From NCBI RefSeq assembly GCF_965198245.1, contig NZ_OZ240249.1, forward strand, positions 248,001 through 312,000: a stretch of DNA of 64,000 nt. Direction: 5' to 3'. Made by a program: the position numbers and the translations under genes. Shown one piece after another: positions 54,012-63,013 of this stretch (positions are counted from its first letter, which is position 1; each line of letters starts with the position of its first letter). The notes under the pieces are model-generated. The model saw only the letters and a program-made list of their open reading frames with translations, was not told the origin of the DNA and searched no databases. This DNA comes from Poriferisodalis sp965198245 (lineage in GTDB: Bacteria; Actinomycetota; Acidimicrobiia; Acidimicrobiales; Poriferisodalaceae).

Positions 54012-54929
54012 ATGGAGGGAGCGCACGGACCGCCGCCCGCCGCGGGTCAGTTCGACGTTCACCTGATCGACGGCACCTACGAACTGTTCCGCCACTTCTT
54101 CGCCGTTCCCCGCCGCGATTCGGCCGACGGCGCCGAGATTGGGGCACTGCGGGGTGTGCTCGGCAACATCGTGATGTTGCTGGAGGGAGGCGCCACCCAC
54201 GTTGCGGTGGCCACCGATCATGTCGTGGAGTCGTTCCGCAACGATCTGTGGCCCGGCTACAAGGACGGCTCAGGAATCGAGCCGGACTTGCTGGCGCAGT
54301 TCCATCCCACCGAAGATGCGCTGCGCCTGCTGGGGGTTGCTGTGTGGCCGATGATCGAGTTCGAAGCCGACGACGCCATGGCCGCCGGTGCTGCGATGGC
54401 CGCAGACGACGACCGCGTCCAGCAAGTGTTCATCTGCACGCCGGACAAGGACTTGGGCCAGTGCGTGGGCGGCAGGGTTGTCCAGTGGGATCGCCGTGCC
54501 GATGAGGTCTTCGACACGGCCGGCGTCGAAGCGAAGTTCGGCGTCAGCCCCGGGTCGATCCCTGATTATTTGGGCTTGGTGGGCGACAGCGCCGACGGTT
54601 TTCCGGGCCTGCGCGGCTGGGGCGCCAAGTCGACATCGGTGATGCTGTCGCACTACGGCCACATCGGGGAGATTCCGGACTCGCACACCGACTGGGTGCC
54701 CAAGGTCCGAGGCGCCGCCGGCCTTGCGGCAACGCTTGCTGCCGAGCGTGATCTGGCCCTGCTGTTCCGCCGCATCGCCACCGTCCGCACCGATGCACCG
54801 GTGTCAGAAAGTGTCGACGAGTTGGCATGGCGCGGCCCGCACCGCGGTTTCGAAGACCTCTGCGAGCAGATCGGCGCCGGGGCACTCTTCGACCGCGTGA
54901 TGAATCTCGCGGCGTACCGCACCGACTGA
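54012..54929 (+). CDS. 5'-3' exonuclease (PolA N-domain type)
   Basis: 305 residues, alone without a polymerase domain. 'VHLIDGTYELFRHFF' gives the first acidic residue; 'EADDAMAAGAAMAA' and 'FICTPDKDLGQCV' give the middle acidic cluster; 'GSIPDYLGLVGDSADGFPG' and 'GWGAKSTSVML' form the helix-3-turn-helix DNA-binding site. It would remove RNA primers or flaps during replication and repair. A stand-alone form is common in Actinobacteria. Confidence 0.9.
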   Translation: MEGAHGPPPAAGQFDVHLIDGTYELFRHFFAVPRRDSADGAEIGALRGVLGNIVMLLEGGATHVAVATDHVVESFRNDLWPGYKDGSGIEPDLLAQFHPTEDALRLLGVAVWPMIEFEADDAMAAGAAMAADDDRVQQVFICTPDKDLGQCVGGRVVQWDRRADEVFDTAGVEAKFGVSPGSIPDYLGLVGDSADGFPGLRGWGAKSTSVMLSHYGHIGEIPDSHTDWVPKVRGAAGLAATLAAERDLALLFRRIATVRTDAPVSESVDELAWRGPHRGFEDLCEQIGAGALFDRVMNLAAYRTD

Positions 54930-54945
54930 ATTGCGACCGTGACCT

Positions 54946-55083
54946 AGAGCGCTAGCGGATTGGCGGCGATGTTCGCCAGCCCCGTCTGGCTCAACTGTGT
55001 GCAGAAATGCCGCCACAGACGGCAAATTTGCGCAAAGAGCGTGACAGTCGTTTCCCGAGCAGCGAACTATCCGAGCGGGCTCT
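54946..55083. repeat. Short dispersed repeat with terminal inverted repeats, copy A
   Basis: About 138 bp, clearly alike to 61524-61663. Both begin AGAGC(N)GC.AGCGGAT and end ATCCG.GCGG.CTCT, an imperfect terminal inverted repeat, and share an inner core AGAAATGCCGCCACAGACGG that can fold (TGCCG/CGGCA). No coding capacity. It abuts the stop of the VOC gene. Confidence 0.75.
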
Positions 55084-55442
55084 CAGGCCGGCTGATTCAG
55101 CTCGATCATGTTGCCGGCCGGGTCGAAGAAGAACGTCTGGCGAGCGGTGGTTCCAGGCAGCGGCACAGGGTCCTTGACCCTCACGCCCGCTTCGCGCAGC
55201 TCTGTCACGGTGGCGTCGATGTCGTCCACCTTGAACGCCCAGTGCTGGCCCTTGGGAGGCACCCAGTCGGGCACCTCGATGAGGTGCACCTCGCCGCCGC
55301 CGGGCGTTTGCAGCCACCGTCCGTTGAAGCCGAGGTCCGGCCGATCCAGCTGCTTCATGCCCAGGATGTCGGTGTAGAACGGCGCCGCGGCGTCCACGTC
55401 GGCACAGTTGATCGAAACGTGATGAACAGACCCCAGTTCCAT
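55083..55442 (-). CDS. VOC family (glyoxalase-like) protein
   Basis: 119 residues, one VOC domain: 'VHHVSINCADVDAAAPFY' with the first metal His, 'GEVHLIEVPDW', 'HWAFKVDDIDATVTEL' and 'QTFFFDPAGNMIELNQ' with the final Glu. Such proteins use a metal ion for isomerase, lyase or dioxygenase reactions; the substrate is unknown. Its stop lies at the edge of the dispersed repeat. Confidence 0.85.
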   Translation of the reverse strand: MELGSVHHVSINCADVDAAAPFYTDILGMKQLDRPDLGFNGRWLQTPGGGEVHLIEVPDWVPPKGQHWAFKVDDIDATVTELREAGVRVKDPVPLPGTTARQTFFFDPAGNMIELNQPA

Positions 55443-55553
55443 GCCCGCAGCTTAGGCCCACTCCCGACATCCATGTCTGCTGACCGCGCGGCCCGTCCGG
55501 TTCGACTGTTGTCATGGCGGCGTCTACGTCGAGCCGTTCGGCGGGCTTCGCTT

Positions 55554-55582
55554 ATGCCATAGAAATGCTATGTTCATGGCAT
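55554..55582 (+). promoter_or_regulatory. Nested palindromes over the second antitoxin start
   Basis: ATGCCAT (55554-55560) pairs with ATGGCAT (55576-55582), and inside it CATAG (55558-55562) with CTATG (55568-55572). The right arm includes the ATG start at 55581. Likely autoregulatory operator of the antitoxin. Confidence 0.5.
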
Positions 55583-55856
55583 GCGGCAGCGAGTAAGCAC
55601 TACCGTCGATGATGCCCTTCTTGACCAAGCTCGCGGGCTCCAAGCCTGGGACAGTGATGCAGCGATGATGGACGCGGCCCTCAAAGCGCTGACCGACCGT
55701 CACCGGCAGGCCGAGATCGACGCGGAGTACGAGGTGTACGACCGTATTCCCCTGAATACGCCGGACGAGTGGGGCGACTTGGAATCTTTCATCACGGCGA
55801 AGTGGGGAGACCCGCCCCGTCGCGAGAAACTTGACATCGACGAGTCCACGCCGTGA
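55581..55856 (+). CDS. Antitoxin of the second MazEF-type module
   Basis: 91 residues. 'QRVSTTVDDALLDQARGL' gives the strand-helix start of ribbon-helix-helix antitoxins; the acidic C-terminus (EWGDLESF, DIDEST) would wrap the toxin. The stop overlaps the toxin GTG by four bases (GTGA). A nested palindrome covers its start codon. Unlike the first module's antitoxin in sequence. Confidence 0.75.
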   Translation: MRQRVSTTVDDALLDQARGLQAWDSDAAMMDAALKALTDRHRQAEIDAEYEVYDRIPLNTPDEWGDLESFITAKWGDPPRREKLDIDESTP

Positions 55857-56182
55857 CTGTTGTTCGTCCTCAGTGGGGCGAGGTTTGGTGGCTCGAATCG
55901 CCGCACATCGGACGCCGGCCGGTCGTAGTGCTCTTGCGTGATTCAGCATTGGAACGCCTCGCTACGGCAGTTGTTGCGCCGTGTACGACATCGATCCGAG
56001 GTTTGTCCAGCGAAGTCGTGCTCGAGCCCGGAGATGATCCGGTACCGAAAGTGTCAGCGGTCAATCTGGATTCAATCGAAGGCACTCCCCAAGCACATCT
56101 CGTGGAACGCTTGGGCCGCCTCAGCGACGAGCGCATGCGCCAGATCTGCACGGCTCTGGAAGTCGCTGTCGCCTGCTCCTGA
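55853..56182 (+). CDS. MazF/PemK-type toxin of the second module
   Basis: 109 residues from GTG 55853. 'QWGEVWWLESPHIGRRPVVV', 'VVAPCTTSIRGLSSEVVL' and 'SAVNLDSIEGTP' match the MazF fold. It presumably cuts mRNA when freed from its antitoxin. Coupled to the antitoxin by a four-base overlap. The carboxylase gene starts 48 bp further on. Confidence 0.86.
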   Translation: MTVVRPQWGEVWWLESPHIGRRPVVVLLRDSALERLATAVVAPCTTSIRGLSSEVVLEPGDDPVPKVSAVNLDSIEGTPQAHLVERLGRLSDERMRQICTALEVAVACS

Positions 56183-56230
56183 AGTCGCACCAGCGGCGAG
56201 GGAGCGGCTTGCTCTCGTAGGCTCTGCCAG

Positions 56231-57787
<1,557 letters not shown>

Positions 57788-57845
57788 CGGAGTCACAGAT
57801 GTACACAGCGAACTCTGCGATACACGAGGCCACAGCGAGGGACGG

Positions 57846-58052
57846 GTGACAGGGTCCGTCATCAGCGCATCGCACGTGGCCATCACACCCACGGCGAGCG
57901 CGGAGGAAGCCGCCGCCATTGTCGCCGCGCTCGAGCTGCTGTGGCCTCGTCCCGCCCCGGCTCCAGCGCACGGCGGCCCGCCCAGCAAGTGGCGCTTCAG
58001 CGGCCGGCAGTGGCACGCCCCCTCTTCCTGGCCCGCCGTCCACTACCGCTAG
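57846..58052 (+). CDS. Acyl-CoA carboxylase epsilon subunit
   Basis: 68 residues from GTG 57846. 'PTASAEEAAAIVAALELLW' and the C-terminal 'WRFSGRQWHA' fit the small epsilon subunits that stabilise actinobacterial acyl-CoA carboxylases. Such subunits bind the beta hexamer. It lies 58 bp after the beta subunit. Its 3' end overlaps the opposing AlbA_2 gene by four bases. Confidence 0.85.
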   Translation: MTGSVISASHVAITPTASAEEAAAIVAALELLWPRPAPAPAHGGPPSKWRFSGRQWHAPSSWPAVHYR

Positions 58053-59806
58053 CCCGGATAGTGGTAGTGAAAGCCAGGTCCTCGACCTGAGGGCCGACTC
58101 GGGATCAAACCCTCCGTTTCGGCGAGAGCGCGGAGGTGAGTGTTCGCCGTTGGCTGACTGACCAGAGCAATTGCCTCGTACTCGGCCGACGAGATGCGCT
58201 TGCGTTCCCGAACCCACGCTGTCGCTGCGGCGTGGCGCGCCGCCCGAGCACCCAAGTCTCGACGTGCGGAACGCGAGAGGCACCATGCGGGGGGCGCACT
58301 TGAGGGAACCGGAATCGGCGATAGCAACGGTGGCTTGCGGGAGGTTCGATAACCGGCGACGCGGCGTAGAGCCTGGGTTGCGTCGGCGGGTGAACGTTGC
58401 AGCAGAGGCGCGCATGACTCGGCGGTGAGGAAAGCAGTCGCTGGATTCAATGCGCGCCAAACGAGCAACGCCACATCGACGTCGTCGCCTGCGGTCTCGG
58501 GGGACGGCGCGCTGTCCGCCGTCGTCATCCGAAGGCCGGCGAAGAACTGGTAGCGGGAGGCGTCCACTGAGCGTCCATGCAGGACGACACGCACGGCGGG
58601 CCGTTCGGTCAGCTCGATGAGAGGCGGATCGCTGCCAATTCGGATGAGATCGGCGACCATCCGATCGACTCCAACGCCCTCCTGCTCCGCGAGGCCGAGC
58701 TGTCGCACAGCACTCATGAGCGTCCGATAGCGCGGCTGCGAAGGGTGGGTGATGATGTTTTCAGCGACCACGTCGCCGATGAAACCGCCAGGTGAGGTGA
58801 CGCGAAGCTCGTTGCCGATGTGCTCGATCACCGTTGGATCCGATTGGTTCCAGTCACGGTGACAAACACCGTTGAGGATCGCCTCTCGCAATGATCGCTC
58901 TGGTATGGCGTGCACGCGGACGATGCCGAGACCCATAGTGAGCTCGCGAGACGGGTTGTGATGTGTGTATGCGTCCTCGACCAGATCGAGTTCCTCGAGC
59001 AACGAGAGGCCGGGCTGGTGGACCCGAACATCGGACGGTCCACCGGGTACCGGTCGATGCGTGTAGTCGAGGGCGGGCGAGCTTCGTTGGCCGAGCAGGA
59101 TCTCACCTGCGAGGTTGAGCGAGCCTGAATCCCCGTAGAGAAGACCGAGCCGCGCGAGCAAGTCGCGCAAGTCGAGCGATGACTTCTTATGGTCAGAAGC
59201 CGCGAGACGTCTTCGCAGCGACGCCACTGCGCCGTCAGACACATCGCGCAAGGTCATTCTCGACTCGCGATGCGATGGGTCGGCGGCCGCGTCGGCGAAC
59301 AGCCCTTGCAACAGCTCGGTTGAAGTGACAGGCACGCAGGAAGCTCCTCGCCGATGCTGGAACCTGCGTTCGAATGGCACAGGCTCGACTGCCTGTGGAA
59401 CGGCAATGACGAGCAGCCTCACCCCCGAGACTTCGACTTCGTGGATGTCGACGGTGACCTTGCGGTCGGTGAGCTGGTACAGGCGGGTGCGTAGCCAATT
59501 GACGTCACTCGCGGCGCCGATGAGGTCACCGGTCGCATCGTCGACCCCGACGATGATGACCCCACCGCCTCGAGTGTTGGCGAAGCACGCTGCCTCGGCG
59601 GCGAGTTGCTTGGCCACGATGTCGCTCCGCGGCTCGCCTGGCAGGATGCTTGACCCGGAGCGTCGTCCTGCTTCCTCTTTGAGGTCGATGACCTGGGTTT
59701 CGAGGGCGTCTGGATCAGCGTCCCCTGCGGCGAGTGCGGCCAGGACACATTCGATCTCAGCATCGTGCGATGGAGGCGGGAGAAAAGAAAAGCCTCGATC
59801 AGACAT
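58049..59806 (-). CDS. AlbA_2 (Schlafen-like) domain protein, probable regulator or defence-related ATP-binding protein
   Basis: 585 residues. The N-terminal half (~35-140) is an AlbA_2-type domain: 'VIDLKEEAGRRSGS', 'FANTRGGGVIIVGVDD', 'VTVDIHEVEVSGVRLLVIAV'. The middle (~290-380) resembles the ATPase-like region often joined to it: 'AILNGVCHRDW', 'LRVTSPGGFIGDV' and 'GVGVDRMVADL'. The C-terminus (~430-585) could be winged-helix. Such proteins are variously labelled transcriptional regulators or DNA-binding proteins and occur in accessory and defence contexts; no function proven. The promoter region is very AT-rich for this genome, which suggests recent acquisition. Confidence 0.78.
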   Translation of the reverse strand: MSDRGFSFLPPPSHDAEIECVLAALAAGDADPDALETQVIDLKEEAGRRSGSSILPGEPRSDIVAKQLAAEAACFANTRGGGVIIVGVDDATGDLIGAASDVNWLRTRLYQLTDRKVTVDIHEVEVSGVRLLVIAVPQAVEPVPFERRFQHRRGASCVPVTSTELLQGLFADAAADPSHRESRMTLRDVSDGAVASLRRRLAASDHKKSSLDLRDLLARLGLLYGDSGSLNLAGEILLGQRSSPALDYTHRPVPGGPSDVRVHQPGLSLLEELDLVEDAYTHHNPSRELTMGLGIVRVHAIPERSLREAILNGVCHRDWNQSDPTVIEHIGNELRVTSPGGFIGDVVAENIITHPSQPRYRTLMSAVRQLGLAEQEGVGVDRMVADLIRIGSDPPLIELTERPAVRVVLHGRSVDASRYQFFAGLRMTTADSAPSPETAGDDVDVALLVWRALNPATAFLTAESCAPLLQRSPADATQALRRVAGYRTSRKPPLLSPIPVPSSAPPAWCLSRSARRDLGARAARHAAATAWVRERKRISSAEYEAIALVSQPTANTHLRALAETEGLIPSRPSGRGPGFHYHYPG

Positions 59807-59982
59807 CGTCTCGATCTTATCTTTTGAGGTAGAAAAATATAACTCTGAATAGGAATCGAAACACTGCTTTTGTTTTTTTCAGTAAAAAATAAATTTGGAT
59901 GGTGCGGCTCTAGAGCTTCTGTTCTTGCGTGTGCAGCCCTGACAGTCGGCATGGCGCGAGCAATGCGTGGCAGCATCGCCCG
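59807..59982 (-). promoter_or_regulatory. AT-rich promoter region of the AlbA_2 gene
   Basis: Bases 59815-59900 are strikingly AT-rich against a GC-rich background, with A/T runs and TATATT or TAAGAT as possible -10 boxes for the minus-strand gene. The plus-strand CoA transferase also starts from this region. Confidence 0.45.
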
Positions 59983-61134
59983 ATGAAATCTGGGTCGATG
60001 CCGCTCGAAGGCTTGCGGGTGGTCGATCTCTCCTCGGTGTTCGCAGGGCCGCACTGTGCCCGCTACCTCGCCGACTTCGGCGCGGACGTCGTCAAGGTGG
60101 AGCGACCCGGAGGCGACACCGTTCGCAACATGGGCTGGCGCGACCACGACGGCGGAACGCTGTGGTGGCGGCTCGTCAACCGCAACAAGCGCTGCGTGAC
60201 CCTCGACCTCAAGGCAGCCGACGACCTGGCGCTGCTGCGCCGCCTGCTCGGCGTGGCCGACGTGCTGGTGGAAAATTTCCGGCCCGGCAAGCTCGAAGCA
60301 CTCGGACTGATTCCCGACGAGCTGATTGAAGCCAATCCGAAACTGGTGATCGTCCGGCTGACCGGCTTCGGCCAAGACGGGCCGTATTGCGACCGTCCCG
60401 GCTTCGCCACCCTTGCGGAAGCCATGAGCGGCTTCGCCTCGATAAACGGCGAGGCCGACGGCGCCCCGTTGCTACCGCCGGTTGCGCTCACCGATGAGAT
60501 CGCAGGACTCGCGGGCGCGTTCGCCGCGCTGGCGGCCGTCCGCAGCGGCGTCGGTCAGGTTGTCGATGTCAACCTGCTCGAGTCCATGTCGCAGGTGATG
60601 GGCCCGCTCATGACCGCCTGGCACACCGAGGGCTACCTGCAGCCCCGTCTGGGATCGGGTATTCCCTACAGCGTCCCCCGTGGCACCTACCAGGCGTCCG
60701 ACGGTGGCTGGCTGGCCGTGAGCACCTCGAGCGACTCAGTTGCCGCCCGGGTCATGGCGATAATCGGCGTGGGAGACGACGAGCGCTTCACGACCTTTGA
60801 AGGGCGCATGGCCCACCGCGCCGAGTTGGACACGGCAATGGCCGAGTGGGTGTGCCAGCGGACGCTCGCCGAAGCAGTGGAAGCCTTCGACGAAGCGCAG
60901 GCCGCAGCAGCACCGGTGCTCGACATGAGCCAACTCTCCGACGACCCGCACGCCACCGCACGCGGCGTGTTCGTGGAGGTCGACGGGCTGGTGCAACAGA
61001 ACGTGGTTGCCCGGCTCAGCGCGACCCCCGGCCGAGTCCGCTGGACCGGCCGCCCCGAAGGCGCCGACAACGACTGCCTTGCCGGCGTCGATGACGCTGG
61101 CCGCAACGGCGCTGATCCCTGGCCCGACCCCTAG
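59983..61134 (+). CDS. CaiB/BaiF (family III) CoA transferase
   Basis: 383 residues from ATG 59983 (ATG 59998, beginning MPLEGLRVVDLS, is equally good). 'GPHCARYLADFGADVVKVE', 'NRNKRCVTLDLKAAD', 'VLVENFRPGKLEAL' with the catalytic Asp/Glu neighbourhood, 'RLTGFGQDGPYCDRPGFA', and 'LPPVALTDEIAGLAGAFAAL' are family-typical. It moves CoA between carboxylic acids; substrates unknown. The last codons (DPWPDP) are repeated 1.2 kb downstream at the end of the cadherin pseudogene. Confidence 0.92.
   Translation: MKSGSMPLEGLRVVDLSSVFAGPHCARYLADFGADVVKVERPGGDTVRNMGWRDHDGGTLWWRLVNRNKRCVTLDLKAADDLALLRRLLGVADVLVENFRPGKLEALGLIPDELIEANPKLVIVRLTGFGQDGPYCDRPGFATLAEAMSGFASINGEADGAPLLPPVALTDEIAGLAGAFAALAAVRSGVGQVVDVNLLESMSQVMGPLMTAWHTEGYLQPRLGSGIPYSVPRGTYQASDGGWLAVSTSSDSVAARVMAIIGVGDDERFTTFEGRMAHRAELDTAMAEWVCQRTLAEAVEAFDEAQAAAAPVLDMSQLSDDPHATARGVFVEVDGLVQQNVVARLSATPGRVRWTGRPEGADNDCLAGVDDAGRNGADPWPDP
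61114..61132. repeat. 19-bp direct repeat, left copy (CoA transferase 3' end)
   Basis: GATCCCTGGCCCGACCCCT, 18/19 identical to 62363-62381; in both places it encodes DPWPDP directly before a stop. The two copies bracket the decayed cadherin gene. Confidence 0.6.
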
Positions 61135-61189
61135 ACGCGATCCTGAATCTCGCAGCGTCGGGCATCCGCGTCACGAACGACCCTGCGGA

Positions 61190-62380
61190 CCCATAAGTCC
61201 CGTGGGTGCTGCAGTGGAGTGGCGGCTGTCGGGCGCAGACGCTGCCGAGTTCACAATCCACGGCGCCGCGCTGAGCTTCCTCTCCCCACCGGACCACGAG
61301 ATGCCCGCTGATCGGGACCGCAACAGCGCGTACGACCTCGTCATCGAAGCCTTCGACGGCAACCTGACGGGCTCGTTCGCCGTCGCGGTGCTGGTGACCG
61401 ACGTGGACGAGACGCCGGTGGTGAGCGGCGACAGTGAGCTGGTCGTCGATGAGCACACGTTGGGCACGATTGCGCGCTACGCCGTCGTCGAGACGGCATC
61501 GGTGACGTGGAACTGGGAGATTTAGAGCCGCAGCGGATAGGCGGCGATGCCCGGCAGCCCCGACGGCCTGGACTTTGCGCAGAAATGCCGCCACAGACGG
61601 CAAAATTGCACAAAGAAGGCGCGACAGCAACTTTCCGAGACGTCACCTATCCGCGCGGCCTCTTAGCCCGTTCAGGTGTCGTGGTCGCCGATCGGCACGC
61701 TCGTGGGCGATCCGGTGCAGGCGACCGATCCCGACGGCGATGTGCTGAGTTACACGCGGCCGCGGAGACTGTTCCACGGCGCCGCCTTCACGATCGACCA
61801 GCAGACCGGTCAATTGCGCACAGCGTTGGAGCTTGACTACGAGTACTTCGCCCGGCTCATCGTCGCCGTGAGGGTCACCGACCCGTCCGGCGCGGCTGCA
61901 CTGACGTACCTGAATATCGACATCGTGGATGTGGACGAGCCTCCCATCGTGAGCGGGCCTCGGGCAGTCGATGTCGGAGCAGGGTCGACAGCGCCGATCG
62001 CCTCATTCGAGATATCCGACCCCGAGGGCGACCCCATCGTGTGGTCGTTGGCAGGCGACGACGCGCAGCGGTTCCGCATCGACGACGGCCGCCTGAGTTT
62101 CGTCGCACCGCCCAGCTTCGAACGGCCTGCAGATGCAGGCGCAGACAATGTGTACGACATCGTGGTGGCGGTCTCCGACGGCGAGTTCTCTGATGAGATC
62201 ACCGTGGCGGTGACTGTCACCGAGCGGCTGACGCCACGACGTGCGAACCCCATTGGCGGCTGTTTCCTCAACAGCCGTCAGCCAGGTCCGCAACGCGCTG
62301 GAATAGCCGGGCTGGACAAGTCACAACACCGCGCAGCCGACATCAGCCGCTGCGTCGCGTCCGATCCCTGGCCGGACCCC
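61190..62380 (+). pseudogene. Decayed cadherin-type secreted protein gene
   Basis: Two coding stretches survive: 61190-61525, with 'AVEWRLSGADAAEFTIHGAA' and 'VAVLVTDVDETPVVSG', and about 61673-62270, with 'VDVDEPPIVSGPRAVDVG' and 'IVWSLAGDDAQRFRIDDGRL'. Both are cadherin-like repeats of the kind found in the adhesin-like protein at 21117-25211. There is no start or signal peptide, the first stretch ends at a stop at the edge of the dispersed repeat (61524-61663), and the last part changes to a tail ending in DPWPDP. It is a broken remnant rather than a working gene. Confidence 0.7.
61524..61663. repeat. Short dispersed repeat with terminal inverted repeats, copy B
   Basis: About 140 bp, alike to 54946-55083. 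Ends AGAGCCGCAGCGGATAGG and CCTATCCGCGCGGCCTCT are near-perfect inverted copies. It sits inside the cadherin remnant and introduces its stop. Confidence 0.75.
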
Positions 62381-62381
62381 T
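62363..62381. repeat. 19-bp direct repeat, right copy
   Basis: GATCCCTGGCCGGACCCCT; one mismatch to 61114-61132. Confidence 0.6.
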
Positions 62382-62417
62382 GAGTTCGCCCGGCAACGCT
62401 GGGAGCGAAACGAGCAC

Positions 62418-62864
62418 TCAGCGTTCGTGCGCGATCGGCGCCACACCCTTCAGTTTCAGCAGCACCCATCGTCCGAACTTCAGCATTGGATACGTGACGC
62501 GTGAGATCAACGGCGAACTGAACGCCAACCGGTTGAACTTGTTGAAGGCACCACGGTCCTCGGACAGGAGCGCAAGCACATGAAGCGCTTCGTGACCGGC
62601 AAAGTGCCGGTTGCCGATCTTGACCACCATGCCGTCGTTGAGATCGTGCGGCAGCCTTCGGACCTCGTCGACGATCGGGCCACCTTGGCGGGCGTCAACC
62701 AGCACAAACTCTCCCACTGATTGCTTCAGCCGCAGGTATTGGGCGTAGTTGTTGCACATCGGACATTCGCCGTCGTAGATCAGCCAGACCTGACTCGTCT
62801 CCCGAGGCTGTTGTGACAATTGACGGCGCCTCACAACGCGAAACGGTATGCCGACGATCGGCAC
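62418..62864 (-). CDS. DUF393 (DCC family) thiol-disulfide oxidoreductase-like protein
   Basis: 148 residues. 'VWLIYDGECPMCNNYAQYLR' holds the CxxC of the DCC family; 'LVDARQGGPIVDE' and 'DGMVVKIGNRHFAGHEALHV' complete the thioredoxin-like domain. Members are thought to be thiol oxidoreductases; the role is not established. Start ATG 62864 leaves about 25 residues before the domain. It is separated from the mutase gene by about 150 bp holding no other feature I recognise. Confidence 0.85.
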   Translation of the reverse strand: MPIVGIPFRVVRRRQLSQQPRETSQVWLIYDGECPMCNNYAQYLRLKQSVGEFVLVDARQGGPIVDEVRRLPHDLNDGMVVKIGNRHFAGHEALHVLALLSEDRGAFNKFNRLAFSSPLISRVTYPMLKFGRWVLLKLKGVAPIAHER

Positions 62865-63013
62865 CGACTGTATGACCCCGGAGAGCGGCGCTCTGCGGAT
62901 CCAACTTGCAGCAGAGCCATGCGGATCCAGCGCATCGACCGAGACATGTGCACGGAGACAATTGCGGTGCTGCGGTTGATCGAAATCAGTCCTGGTCGCG
63001 TGTGAGGATGCGG

